The position numbers were made by a program, and so were the translations under genes. From Thiobacillaceae bacterium (GTDB taxonomy: Bacteria; Pseudomonadota; Gammaproteobacteria; Burkholderiales; Thiobacillaceae), in contig JAHENE010000154.1 of NCBI GenBank assembly GCA_024643305.1, positions 1 to 5,148 on the forward strand: a DNA stretch of 5,148 nucleotides, in the 5' to 3' direction. The notes beneath the pieces were generated by a model. That model made no database searches, was not told the origin of the DNA, and was given only the letters and a program-made list of their open reading frames with translations. Each line of letters opens with the position of its first letter. The stretch's first letter is position 1. Positions 1 through 3,983 of this stretch are shown here, in pieces.

Positions 1-81
1 GTCTTTGGTGAGTTCGATATAAATGTCAAACCACCCCCCCGCCACCATACCAATGATGCGCCCCATCTGTTGGCGTGCCAT
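1..81 (-). CDS. Possible 5' end of the next leftward gene, overlapping the HNH gene (partial)
   Basis: A minus-strand frame, different from that of the HNH gene, is open from inside the HNH gene to the window edge. It has three in-frame ATG codons, beginning at 81, 66 and 48. The stretch after the HNH stop reads WFDIYIELTKD, which looks like ordinary protein. No start has a good ribosome binding site, and an overlap of 23 to 56 bases is longer than the 4-base overlaps used elsewhere in this operon. In phages of this type the gene after a small HNH nuclease is often a terminase subunit, but nothing visible here shows that. The true start may instead lie beyond the window. Weak call. Confidence 0.25.
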   Translation of the reverse strand, partial: MARQQMGRIIGMVAGGWFDIYIELTKD

Positions 82-355
82 CCGCGTTGCTGCCACGTAG
101 TAGCCCGCTTGCGCTGCGTTCCTGCGCCTGCTTGTGGCTGTCATGGCACTGTTTGCAAAGGCTTTGTAAGTTGTCGCGGTCATAAAACAACGCCAAATCT
201 CCCTTATGCGGGGTGATGTGATCCGCGACTTCCGCAGCAACGACATGACCTAGCGACATATGGAACCGGCAAAGCGGATTTGTCGATAGCTGCGACTCCC
301 TCGCTTTGCGCCATGCAGCGCGGTTATAAAGATGGTGATATGTCTTTGCATGCAC
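26..355 (-). CDS. Phage HNH endonuclease
   Basis: Small 109-residue nuclease of the HNH family, the kind often encoded next to phage terminase genes, where it is thought to help cut or package DNA. Visible motifs are the N-terminal YHHLYNRAAWRKAR block, C29-x2-H32 in the place of the usual CxxC knuckle, the core D45-H46-I (ADHITPHKGD), N62 in DRDNLQSLC, and C67-x2-C70-H71. The C-terminus is glycine-rich (WYGGGGVV), as in many relatives. The start is a GTG at 355 with no ribosome binding site. It lies about where the promoter at 364-392 should start transcription, so the message may be leaderless. A run of seven C (plus strand, 34-40) near the 3' end could hide a sequencing indel, but the length is normal. 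It is separated from ninG by 58 bases, unlike its tightly overlapped neighbours. Confidence 0.87.
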   Translation of the reverse strand: MHAKTYHHLYNRAAWRKARESQLSTNPLCRFHMSLGHVVAAEVADHITPHKGDLALFYDRDNLQSLCKQCHDSHKQAQERSASGLLRGSNADGTPTDGAHHWYGGGGVV

Positions 356-365
356 GTTGATGCAA
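346..365. repeat. Inverted repeat over the HNH transcription start
   Basis: TTGCAT (346-351) and ATGCAA (360-365) form a perfect 6-bp inverted repeat around 8 bases that include the GTG start codon. One arm touches the -10 box of the predicted promoter. It could be an operator or an RNA hairpin holding the start codon in its loop. Function is inferred only from position. Confidence 0.4.
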
Positions 366-392
366 GATACAGACTTATTATGCCGATGTCAA
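364..392 (-). promoter_or_regulatory. Sigma-70-like promoter for the HNH gene and genes downstream
   Basis: On the minus strand there is a perfect -35 box TTGACA (392-387), a 17-base spacer, and TATCTT (369-364) as a 4-of-6 match to TATAAT. Transcription would start at about 357, only 2 bases before the GTG codon of the HNH gene. It occupies the only sizeable intergenic gap between ninG and HNH, as expected if the following genes form a separately controlled unit. Confidence 0.55.
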
Positions 393-413
393 GTGAGGCT
401 TGTCCCGCCATCA

Positions 414-947
414 TTAATCCGCCCTGGCTTGCGCGGCCAGGCATGAATACCTCTTGCGCATCTCTTTTAGATCCTCAGCAGTCAACTTCTGCGCTGGTCT
501 GGGTGCCATCAACGCACCCACGCGGTCAGGGCCAATACGCTGGATCAGCCCTTCCCGGTACAGTGCGATATTTCCGTGGAGGTGTTGATTGCACCGCACG
601 CATTGGGCGTGTACGTTGTCCTCGTGGAATCGCAATTCTGGCCTCGCCCCCACCGTGAAATAGTGCCCGGCATCTGCGGTGTAGTGCAATGCTCCACAGC
701 TTATGCAGGGTTTACCCGCATCCCTGGCCCGGATGTAGGAATTAAATGCCTTTTGTGTCAGCGCCAGCCAGTGGCCGCGAGGTTTCAGCGCCTCAATCCT
801 CAGCTTTGTGGCTTTCCGATCCTCCTTGTCACCAGCCTTTGCCGCCTTCACGGCTTTTATGGCACACCTCGGCGAGCAAACAGACTGCATGGGCCTCGAC
901 CTGACAAATGGCGTTTTACAAATTCGACATTTCTGGGATCCGCTCAA
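414..947 (-). CDS. ninG: NinG-family recombination protein (lambda NinG/Rap-like)
   Basis: NinG (Rap in lambda) is a structure-specific endonuclease that acts on branched recombination intermediates in phage DNA. The family pattern is clear. An N-terminal zinc knuckle CRICKTPF...CSPRC has C7, C10, C24 and C28. A basic linker is followed by LTQKAFNSYIRARD and KPCISCG (C81, C84). Then come DAGHYFTVGARPELRFHEDN (residues 92-111), VHAQCVRCN (H113, C116, C119, N120) and the HGNIALYREGLIQRIG tail. A longer frame could begin at a GTG at 1001, but I place the start at TTG 947. That TTG overlaps the upstream stop as TTGA and has AAGGA six bases before it. It yields a 177-residue protein beginning just before the zinc knuckle, as is normal for the family. 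It ends with TAA at 414, followed by a short gap and a new promoter. Confidence 0.92.
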   Translation of the reverse strand: MSGSQKCRICKTPFVRSRPMQSVCSPRCAIKAVKAAKAGDKEDRKATKLRIEALKPRGHWLALTQKAFNSYIRARDAGKPCISCGALHYTADAGHYFTVGARPELRFHEDNVHAQCVRCNQHLHGNIALYREGLIQRIGPDRVGALMAPRPAQKLTAEDLKEMRKRYSCLAAQARAD

Positions 948-1141
948 TTCTCGTCCTTCGGTATAGCCCCGTGCAAATATCTGCTGGACATACGCTCGCA
1001 CAAAAACCGAGCCACCATTATTGGCGAATCAGGCCAAGGCCAACGCGGCACGATCACTGCCAGCCTTAGCTCGTCGGCGGTACTGCCAGGCATTTCCAGC
1101 GCTTCATAGCCCCCAAGTATGCGCCAGCGGTCGCCGGTCAA
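944..1141 (-). CDS. Hypothetical phage protein, 65 residues
   Basis: I do not recognise a family. Read from TTG 1141 the protein starts MTGDRWRILGGYEALEMPG, continues with a hydrophobic, proline-rich LAVIVPRWPWPDSP segment and ends in HGAIPKDEN. It has no transmembrane segment and no obvious zinc motif. The frame is open further upstream (to 1210) but would then overlap the Cys-rich gene by 73 bases. TTG 1141 instead overlaps that gene's stop as TTGA and has AAGG seven bases upstream. It ends by a second TTGA overlap with ninG. Two consecutive TTGA junctions and conserved position beside ninG argue for a real, translationally coupled gene. A role in late or recombination functions is only guilt by association. 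Confidence 0.65.
   Translation of the reverse strand: MTGDRWRILGGYEALEMPGSTADELRLAVIVPRWPWPDSPIMVARFLCERMSSRYLHGAIPKDEN
954..958 (-). promoter_or_regulatory. Ribosome binding site that sets the TTG start of ninG
   Basis: AAGGA on the minus strand lies six bases before TTG 947, inside the last codons of the preceding gene. No comparable site precedes the in-frame GTG at 1001, so this decides the shorter start. Confidence 0.65.
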
Positions 1142-1335
1142 TTTAGGGCCTTGATTGCCTTTACAGCATGAAACTGCGGCTTGAGGTTGCCGTCTTGCCC
1201 CGCCAGACACATCCTTTCATACGGGTAGGCGCCAGAATCGACGTGATACTGCGGGCAAAATTCGCGCTGATTGCAATAGCCACCCATGCAAGGTGTTTTT
1301 GCGATACGCGCCGCCATTGCTTCATCTGCTGTCAT
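1138..1335 (-). CDS. Small Cys-rich, probably zinc-binding phage protein
   Basis: This 65-residue protein has the pattern C16-x4-C21-x5-C27-x3-H31 followed by C43 (TPCMGGYCNQREFCPQYH ... ERMCLAGQDG), typical of small phage proteins with a zinc-binding core. No enzymatic motif is visible. The start is well supported: ATG 1335 forms an ATGA overlap with the upstream LuxR-type gene and is preceded by a strong AAGGAGG (1343-1349) at a spacing of seven. The gene ends in a TTGA overlap with the next one. The function is unknown. A nucleic-acid-binding or protein-interaction role would fit the cysteine spacing and the neighbours but is inference. Confidence 0.72.
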   Translation of the reverse strand: MTADEAMAARIAKTPCMGGYCNQREFCPQYHVDSGAYPYERMCLAGQDGNLKPQFHAVKAIKALN

Positions 1336-1535
1336 AGCAGGCCCTCCTTGGCTGCCATGTACGTGGCCTGCGCCGTTGTGCGCGCCCCCAGGCGCTGCCG
1401 CGCTCCGTACAAAAAGGCGCTGACCGAGTTCTGACTTACTCCCATCGCCTGCGCAATCTGCGAATACTCTAGTCCTTCAGCGGCATGCTTCAGCGCCTGC
1501 AGTTGTCGGCGGGTTGGTTTTGTGTAGTCGGTCAT
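1332..1535 (-). CDS. Stand-alone LuxR/GerE-type helix-turn-helix regulator
   Basis: This 67-residue protein is almost entirely a GerE/LuxR DNA-binding domain: TRRQLQALKHAAEGLEYSQIA then QAMGVSQNSVSAFLYGARQRLGARTTAQA and a final AAKEGLL. The EGL-x-YSQIA scaffold helix, the GVSQNSV turn and recognition helix, and RLGARTTAQA all match the family consensus position by position. There is no receiver, autoinducer or sensor domain, so its activity would be set by expression rather than by a ligand. The start ATG 1535 overlaps the upstream stop (ATGA); the ribosome binding site is weak, suggesting coupling. In this place it is a candidate activator of later phage genes, possibly at the promoter and inverted repeat upstream of the HNH gene. 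That target is a guess. Confidence 0.87.
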   Translation of the reverse strand: MTDYTKPTRRQLQALKHAAEGLEYSQIAQAMGVSQNSVSAFLYGARQRLGARTTAQATYMAAKEGLL

Positions 1536-1867
1536 TTTGCACGCCTACCAAGAGATTCCATCGCCATCTTCCGCGCCCTGTCCGACGCCGCTTTTTCCTC
1601 TGCCGTCATAGGTGCAGGGGCTTTGTAATACTCCTTCGGCCCGGTTTGCACAATGCCCTTATCGCGCAGCCTGAAAACGTCGCGCCAACCGTTCATGATG
1701 CTTTGGTCTAGGCATAACTGCGGGTCTTCGCCGCCTCCCTTGAGCTTGACCAACTCACCAATGATCAGCCTTTCCGCGTAAGTCGTTAGCGGCGCTTTGA
1801 TCTTGCGCCGCATCTCGTGGAAGGCTTCCCAAGATTCGAGATCAATCCAGTCTGGTGGAATCAGCAT
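1532..1867 (-). CDS. Phage protein resembling the C-terminal region of phage replication proteins
   Basis: 111 residues, no signal peptide or membrane segment. Residues 5-65 (PDWIDLESWEAFHEMRRKIK, then LTTYAERLIIGELVKL and LDQSIMNGWRDVF) resemble the helical segment ending in a GWxGxF-like motif found at the C-terminus of many phage replication-initiation proteins. The N-terminal DNA-binding half of such proteins is absent, so this may be a stand-alone module. The tail (residues 80-111) is basic and polar (MTAEEKAASDRARKMAMESL). The start ATG 1867 has AGGA (1875-1878) seven bases upstream. It is the first gene after a long non-coding stretch and ends in an ATGA overlap with the LuxR-type gene. 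The family link is by eye and the replication role is inference. Confidence 0.78.
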   Translation of the reverse strand: MLIPPDWIDLESWEAFHEMRRKIKAPLTTYAERLIIGELVKLKGGGEDPQLCLDQSIMNGWRDVFRLRDKGIVQTGPKEYYKAPAPMTAEEKAASDRARKMAMESLGRRAK

Positions 1868-2265
1868 TCATCCGTCCTGTAGATAACTTGTCTGCATTAA
1901 CTCATACCCAAGCGGTTCCGAACGGCCTCCAGCTTTCCCAAGCCTAAGCACAGGAAGCCTTCAAGTCACCCAGTGCGGACACGGTAGACCTCCGACAGCC
2001 GTTCGAGGCACCGACGCTATCTTCGCCATCGGTCTATGCGGTGTTGCATCCTCTTTCCCACCAGTACCGCTTCTCAAAGAGACCGCTGTTGATGCCGCTA
2101 GGCCCGCCCGGTACATCTTCCAGTCGCACAAAGCAAAAGCCCCTGGGCTCTGCTCCACTTGCTGTCACAAGTTGCCCACTTAAGGGCTTGAAGCAGAAGC
2201 CAGGGGCTTCTTTGTCATCTGTGACAGCAGCGACAAAGAAAGTTTGCATTGCTGTTTGAATTCAG
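1868..2265. other. About 400 bases without a convincing gene; rich in inverted repeats
   Basis: Short open frames occur on both strands, but none has a ribosome binding site or fits the 4-base overlaps seen elsewhere. The frames also translate the repeats into repeated peptides (GFCF twice), which suggests structure rather than coding. The right part (2135-2240) holds nested inverted repeats described separately. In the left part, TAGACC (1985-1990) and GGTCTA (2031-2036) can enclose about 40 bases with weaker internal pairings. I see no strong promoter for the downstream operon here; a TATCTA-like -10 lies just before gene 1532-1867, but without a properly spaced -35. Confidence 0.6.
2135..2240. 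ncRNA. Candidate structured RNA: two hairpins with complementary loops
   Basis: Three pairs of complementary segments are interleaved. Arms A (2137-2154) and A' (2192-2209) match at 16 of 18 positions, with a 10-bp perfect core AAGCCCCTGG. Arms C (2208-2216, TTCTTTGTC) and C' (2232-2240) match perfectly over 9 bp. Segment B (TGCTGTCACA, 2160-2169) lies in the loop of hairpin A, and its perfect 10-base complement B' (2220-2229) lies in the loop of hairpin C. The hairpins can therefore form a kissing loop or pseudoknot. Alternatively, A' can fold on itself (AGAAGCC-AGG-GGCTTCT, 2195-2211). The strand is undecided because pairing works on both; leftward transcription through the region favours minus. 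It could be a regulatory leader, a C4-like phage antisense RNA or a processed RNA. None is proven. Confidence 0.42.
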
Positions 2266-2484
2266 TCAAGTGCTTTTTTTAACTTTTTTCACACTCCACG
2301 TCACCAGCTCGGCATGGCCGCACGCCTTGACGCCCTTCACAAGCTCAAGCTCTGGGTGCAGCGCCAGGCACTCCATCACCCGCTTCTGCGGGCTCAGGCT
2401 AGGGCTGGCTGCGAACATGCCGGCATATGTCAAAGCACGGCGGCGAAGTTCGCCAACGATCATTTGCCCATGTGTCTTGTTCAT
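2266..2484 (-). CDS. Small hypothetical phage protein, possible winged-helix fold
   Basis: 72 residues. A helix HGQMIVGELRRRALTYAGMF is followed by a serine/proline turn (AASPSLSPQKR), a second helix RVMECLALHP, and a strand-like end (ELVKG ... AELVTWSVKK) with a very basic KKVKKST tail. This order is compatible with a small winged helix-turn-helix and resembles short phage proteins of the same type. The function is unknown. An ATG at 2508 is in frame, but ATG 2484 overlaps the upstream stop as ATGA and has GGAGG (2489-2493) before it, so I choose 2484. It is the last gene before the structured non-coding region. Confidence 0.74.
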   Translation of the reverse strand: MNKTHGQMIVGELRRRALTYAGMFAASPSLSPQKRVMECLALHPELELVKGVKACGHAELVTWSVKKVKKST

Positions 2485-3056
2485 CTTCCCTCCACACTGC
2501 CCGACCACGTAAATACGCTGGACGGTCGCACTTCAGAAAAGGTGCGACCGGTCCTGATGGCGCTTATCACATGCGCCGTATTGTCAAGGGCGTGCGCCAC
2601 CTCGCGGCCCGTCTGCTGGCTTTCGCGCACCCACTGCGCCAGCTCGGGCGTAAGGCTGGTATTCCCGCTGTCGATCTGGATGCGCCGATTGATTAGCCGC
2701 CGTTCTGGCTCGCCCCGCAGGTATCCGCCGTTTGTTACCCATGCACCCCATTCGGCCTTTGTGCCGGCCATGAGGTGCCCCGGATTCCCGCACAAGTCAT
2801 TGCGACATTGGCGCCAGACATTCCAGCCCTTCGCAAGTTTTGTTTTGCGACCCATCGTCCAAGCAGCCCGGCCAATCGTCGTGCAGATTTCCTCGTCGGC
2901 CAGCCATACGCGGGGTTCGACGCGCCCGCCTTGTCGTGACTTTTGGACCGACCCGGCCCAGATCCAGCAGCCGGTGTCTTTGTCGCAAAAACACCGCAGG
3001 CGCAGGTCTGCAATAGTCCTGATTCCGCTTAGGTAAGGGCTTGTCTTTTTGTTCAT
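2481..3056 (-). CDS. HNH-like phage protein with C-terminal helix-turn-helix
   Basis: 191 residues in two parts. The N-terminal half has the phage HNH (HNH_3-like) framework: C30-W-I-W (GCWIWAG), then NVWRQCRNDLCGNPGHLMAGT with C84, N86, C89, N91-P92 and H94-L95. The position normally held by the first catalytic histidine, two residues before the first Cys of that motif, is R82. Nuclease activity is therefore uncertain and a purely DNA-binding role is possible. The C-terminal part (about 134-172, SLTPELAQWVRESQQTGREVAHALD ... ISAIRTGRTF) looks like a homeodomain-type helix-turn-helix, common behind HNH domains of this class. The start ATG 3056 overlaps the upstream stop (ATGA) and has AAGG seven bases before it. 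The gene ends by an ATGA overlap at 2481. It could belong to the early regulation or DNA-metabolism genes that follow cro. Confidence 0.8.
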   Translation of the reverse strand: MNKKTSPYLSGIRTIADLRLRCFCDKDTGCWIWAGSVQKSRQGGRVEPRVWLADEEICTTIGRAAWTMGRKTKLAKGWNVWRQCRNDLCGNPGHLMAGTKAEWGAWVTNGGYLRGEPERRLINRRIQIDSGNTSLTPELAQWVRESQQTGREVAHALDNTAHVISAIRTGRTFSEVRPSSVFTWSGSVEGR

Positions 3057-3250
3057 GCCGCCACCTTCTCCGCCTTGCGCGCCTCATTGCAGGCGCTGCA
3101 CAGCATCGGAACCCGCGCCCTGCCGCCAATGTGGCGGTGATGGGATCCTTCCATCCCGCCTTTGTGGCCGCACATGAACAGCGTCTTGGTACACATGCCG
3201 ATGCCTGGGTGGCGGGTTTGTAACGTTGTGTCTCGCTCGCTCAGGCTCAT
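3053..3250 (-). CDS. Small Cys/His zinc-ribbon-like phage protein
   Basis: 65 residues with C20-x6-C27-x-H29, a histidine cluster (H37, H38, H40 in GSHHRHIGGR) and a closing C51-x2-C54 (VPMLCSACNEARKAE). This is a plausible zinc-ribbon and also recalls a minimal HNH-like finger (SHHRH ... CxxC), but there is too little to call a nuclease. The start ATG 3250 forms an ATGA with the preceding open frame and has AAGGGAG (3260-3266) nine bases upstream. An internal ATG before C20 lacks a ribosome binding site. The gene is followed by an ATGA overlap with the HNH-like gene. Its leader carries a series of tandem hairpins, so its translation may be controlled. Confidence 0.72.
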   Translation of the reverse strand: MSLSERDTTLQTRHPGIGMCTKTLFMCGHKGGMEGSHHRHIGGRARVPMLCSACNEARKAEKVAA

Positions 3251-3708
3251 GCGGCCGATCTCCCTTGTAGGGTTAGGGGGTGTGTTTCTCTACACCCCAC
3301 GTTTGCGGGGTTACCCCCGTGGTTCGGGGGTTGCACAGTGCCGACATGGCCCAGCGAACGACGATTGACGCAGCCCCACTCCAGGCCCTGCAAGGCAGCG
3401 GCGGGGTGGATCTGTTCGCCCGGCTGGCCGAATCGTGCGCAGCAGATGCAAATAGCCGCAGTGCGTCCGGTTGTGGGCCTGGTTGCGCCTGGGCAGCCGG
3501 CGCTGTCGTCCAGCAGCATGGGCGTATGGGTGGGAGCGAAGCTGGCGAATCGAACGCCAGCAGCACCACCGCTGCCGGTGGTCTTTTGATCAGCTTTCGC
3601 AGATGGCTGCCCCACCAGGGGCATCGCAGAACAAGTACCCGAGGCCGAAGACCCGGGGAAAGGGCCGCTTTCGGCGGCCCCAGGAGAAACGGTTTTGGCT
3701 GGCGTCAT
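3247..3708 (-). CDS. Hypothetical protein, 153 residues, uncertain
   Basis: The frame is open exactly between two ATGA junctions: its ATG 3708 overlaps the cro stop, and its TGA 3247 overlaps the next start. That match to the operon's habit is the main support. Against it, the protein is of low complexity (Gly, Ala, Pro, Ser, Thr rich), no family is recognised, no ribosome binding site precedes it, and other long frames are open across the same GC-rich stretch. The 5' part contains a terminator-like hairpin (3659-3680) and the 3' part contains tandem hairpins (3277-3331). A cysteine group (AAICICCARFG) and QIHPAAALQGLEWGC sit in the middle. If it is not coding, the stretch is a 450-base untranslated attenuation region between cro and the next gene. 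Confidence 0.42.
   Translation of the reverse strand: MTPAKTVSPGAAESGPFPGSSASGTCSAMPLVGQPSAKADQKTTGSGGAAGVRFASFAPTHTPMLLDDSAGCPGATRPTTGRTAAICICCARFGQPGEQIHPAAALQGLEWGCVNRRSLGHVGTVQPPNHGGNPANVGCRETHPLTLQGRSAA
3277..3331 (-). promoter_or_regulatory. Tandem, partly exclusive hairpins upstream of the Cys/His protein gene
   Basis: Three hairpins lie in a row. ACCCCC/GGGGGT is at 3313-3318 and 3326-3331, ACCCC/GGGGT at 3294-3298 and 3307-3311, and GGGGTGT/ACACCCC at 3277-3283 and 3292-3298. The last two share 3294-3298, so only one can form at a time. Downstream on the minus strand, CCCT-ACA-AGGG includes the AAGGGAG ribosome binding site of gene 3053-3250. The arrangement resembles an attenuator or translational switch. 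No poly-U follows, so it is not an ordinary terminator. Confidence 0.45.
3659..3680 (-). terminator. Terminator-like hairpin just after cro (tR1-like position)
   Basis: On the minus strand GGGCCGC, loop CGAAA, GCGGCCC (3680-3662) is a perfect 7-bp GC stem followed by TTT and then CCCC. It begins 25 bases after the cro stop, the place of tR1 in lambda. The U tract is short, so termination may be partial. Leftward genes beyond it would depend on read-through or antitermination. Confidence 0.5.
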
Positions 3709-3899
3709 GCGGCAGACAGCTTGAATTTGTCGCAGTCAGGCTCTGACTTCAGGGCGCCTTTGGTCAACGCCTCAAGCTGTAGTTGCCGCATCGGTGGCGG
3801 GTAGTCTCGCCAAAGCGAGACAGAGCCCTGCGTCATGTCCAGCGCACGCGCCAGGGCTTCCTGCGTCCCAAAATGGGCAATCGCTTGGTCTTTGGTCAT
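3705..3899 (-). CDS. Cro-like repressor (YdaS/Cro-type helix-turn-helix)
   Basis: A 64-residue DNA-binding protein that would repress the CI gene and favour the lytic path. Residues 12-32 form a helix-turn-helix: TQEALARAL (helix 2), DM turn, TQGSVSLW (recognition helix). These are followed by the PPPMRQLQLEALTKGALK segment typical of small Cro/YdaS proteins, where it completes the fold. It lies divergent from the CI-type gene with operators between, exactly as cro does in lambda. The recognition helix shares TQGSxSL with the repressor. The ATG at 3899 has no ribosome binding site and lies 6 bases after the -10 box, so the transcript may begin at or next to the start codon (leaderless). The stop overlaps the next open frame as ATGA. 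Confidence 0.83.
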   Translation of the reverse strand: MTKDQAIAHFGTQEALARALDMTQGSVSLWRDYPPPMRQLQLEALTKGALKSEPDCDKFKLSAA

Positions 3900-3904
3900 G
3901 CCCG

Positions 3905-3934
3905 ATTATTGGCGCGCCAATCTGCGCTGGTCAA
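3905..3934 (-). promoter_or_regulatory. Leftward early promoter (PR-like) for cro
   Basis: On the minus strand TTGACC (3934-3929), an 18-base spacer, then AATAAT (3910-3905), a 5-of-6 match to TATAAT. A run of eight A (3954-3947) lies 13-20 bases upstream of the -35 box, in the position of an UP element. The two operators overlap the spacer/-10 and the upstream edge of -35. Confidence 0.72.
3908..3921. promoter_or_regulatory. Operator OR1-like, perfect 14-bp palindrome
   Basis: ATTGGCGCGCCAAT is a perfect palindrome between the -35 and -10 boxes of the cro promoter, overlapping the latter. The same core recurs at 4380-4393, 470 bases away, next to the second early promoter. Binding by the CI- or Cro-type protein would block cro transcription. 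Confidence 0.75.
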
Positions 3935-3947
3935 TAGGCACCCCAAT
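3933..3947. promoter_or_regulatory. Operator OR2-like
   Basis: Read on the minus strand, ATTGGGGTGCCTATT matches the plus-strand operator ATTGGCGCGCCTATT (4380-4394) at 13 of 15 positions. In both places it runs into a TTGAC -35 box. Its centre is about 26 bases from that of the OR1-like site. Confidence 0.65.
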
Positions 3948-3983
3948 TTTTTTTGTAAGCGTGGCGAACGTAGCCGGGATGAA

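Noticed and set aside
576..1109. Plus-strand open frame opposite ninG
   Set aside because: Antisense to the clearly recognisable NinG sequence.
1995..2015. GTTCGAGGC resembling a tRNA T-loop
   Set aside because: No flanking 5-bp T-stem, anticodon arm or acceptor stem can be built around it.
2195..2213. AGAAGCC-AGG-GGCTTCT followed by TT as a rho-independent terminator on the plus strand
   Set aside because: Only a short T tract follows and no plus-strand gene ends nearby. The sequence is better explained as part of the larger nested structure.
1961..2249. Minus-strand open frames in the non-coding stretch (65 and 71 residues)
   Set aside because: No ribosome binding site, no overlap with neighbours, and their repeated peptides come from the inverted-repeat arms. 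I kept the region as structured non-coding DNA instead.
2269..2290. A-rich stretch at the end of gene 2266-2484 as a programmed frameshift site
   Set aside because: The seven-A run is not in the phase required for a -1 slippery heptamer, and the gene ends normally a few codons later.
2314..3036. Long plus-strand open frame of 240 residues
   Set aside because: It lies opposite two well supported minus-strand genes with overlapping starts and good ribosome binding sites; its composition is typical of an antisense shadow in GC-rich DNA.
3280..3804. Plus-strand open frame of 174 residues and other long frames across the cro-proximal region
   Set aside because: Frames are open on both strands here because of high GC. 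The plus-strand frame has no ribosome binding site, runs into cro and shows no motif.
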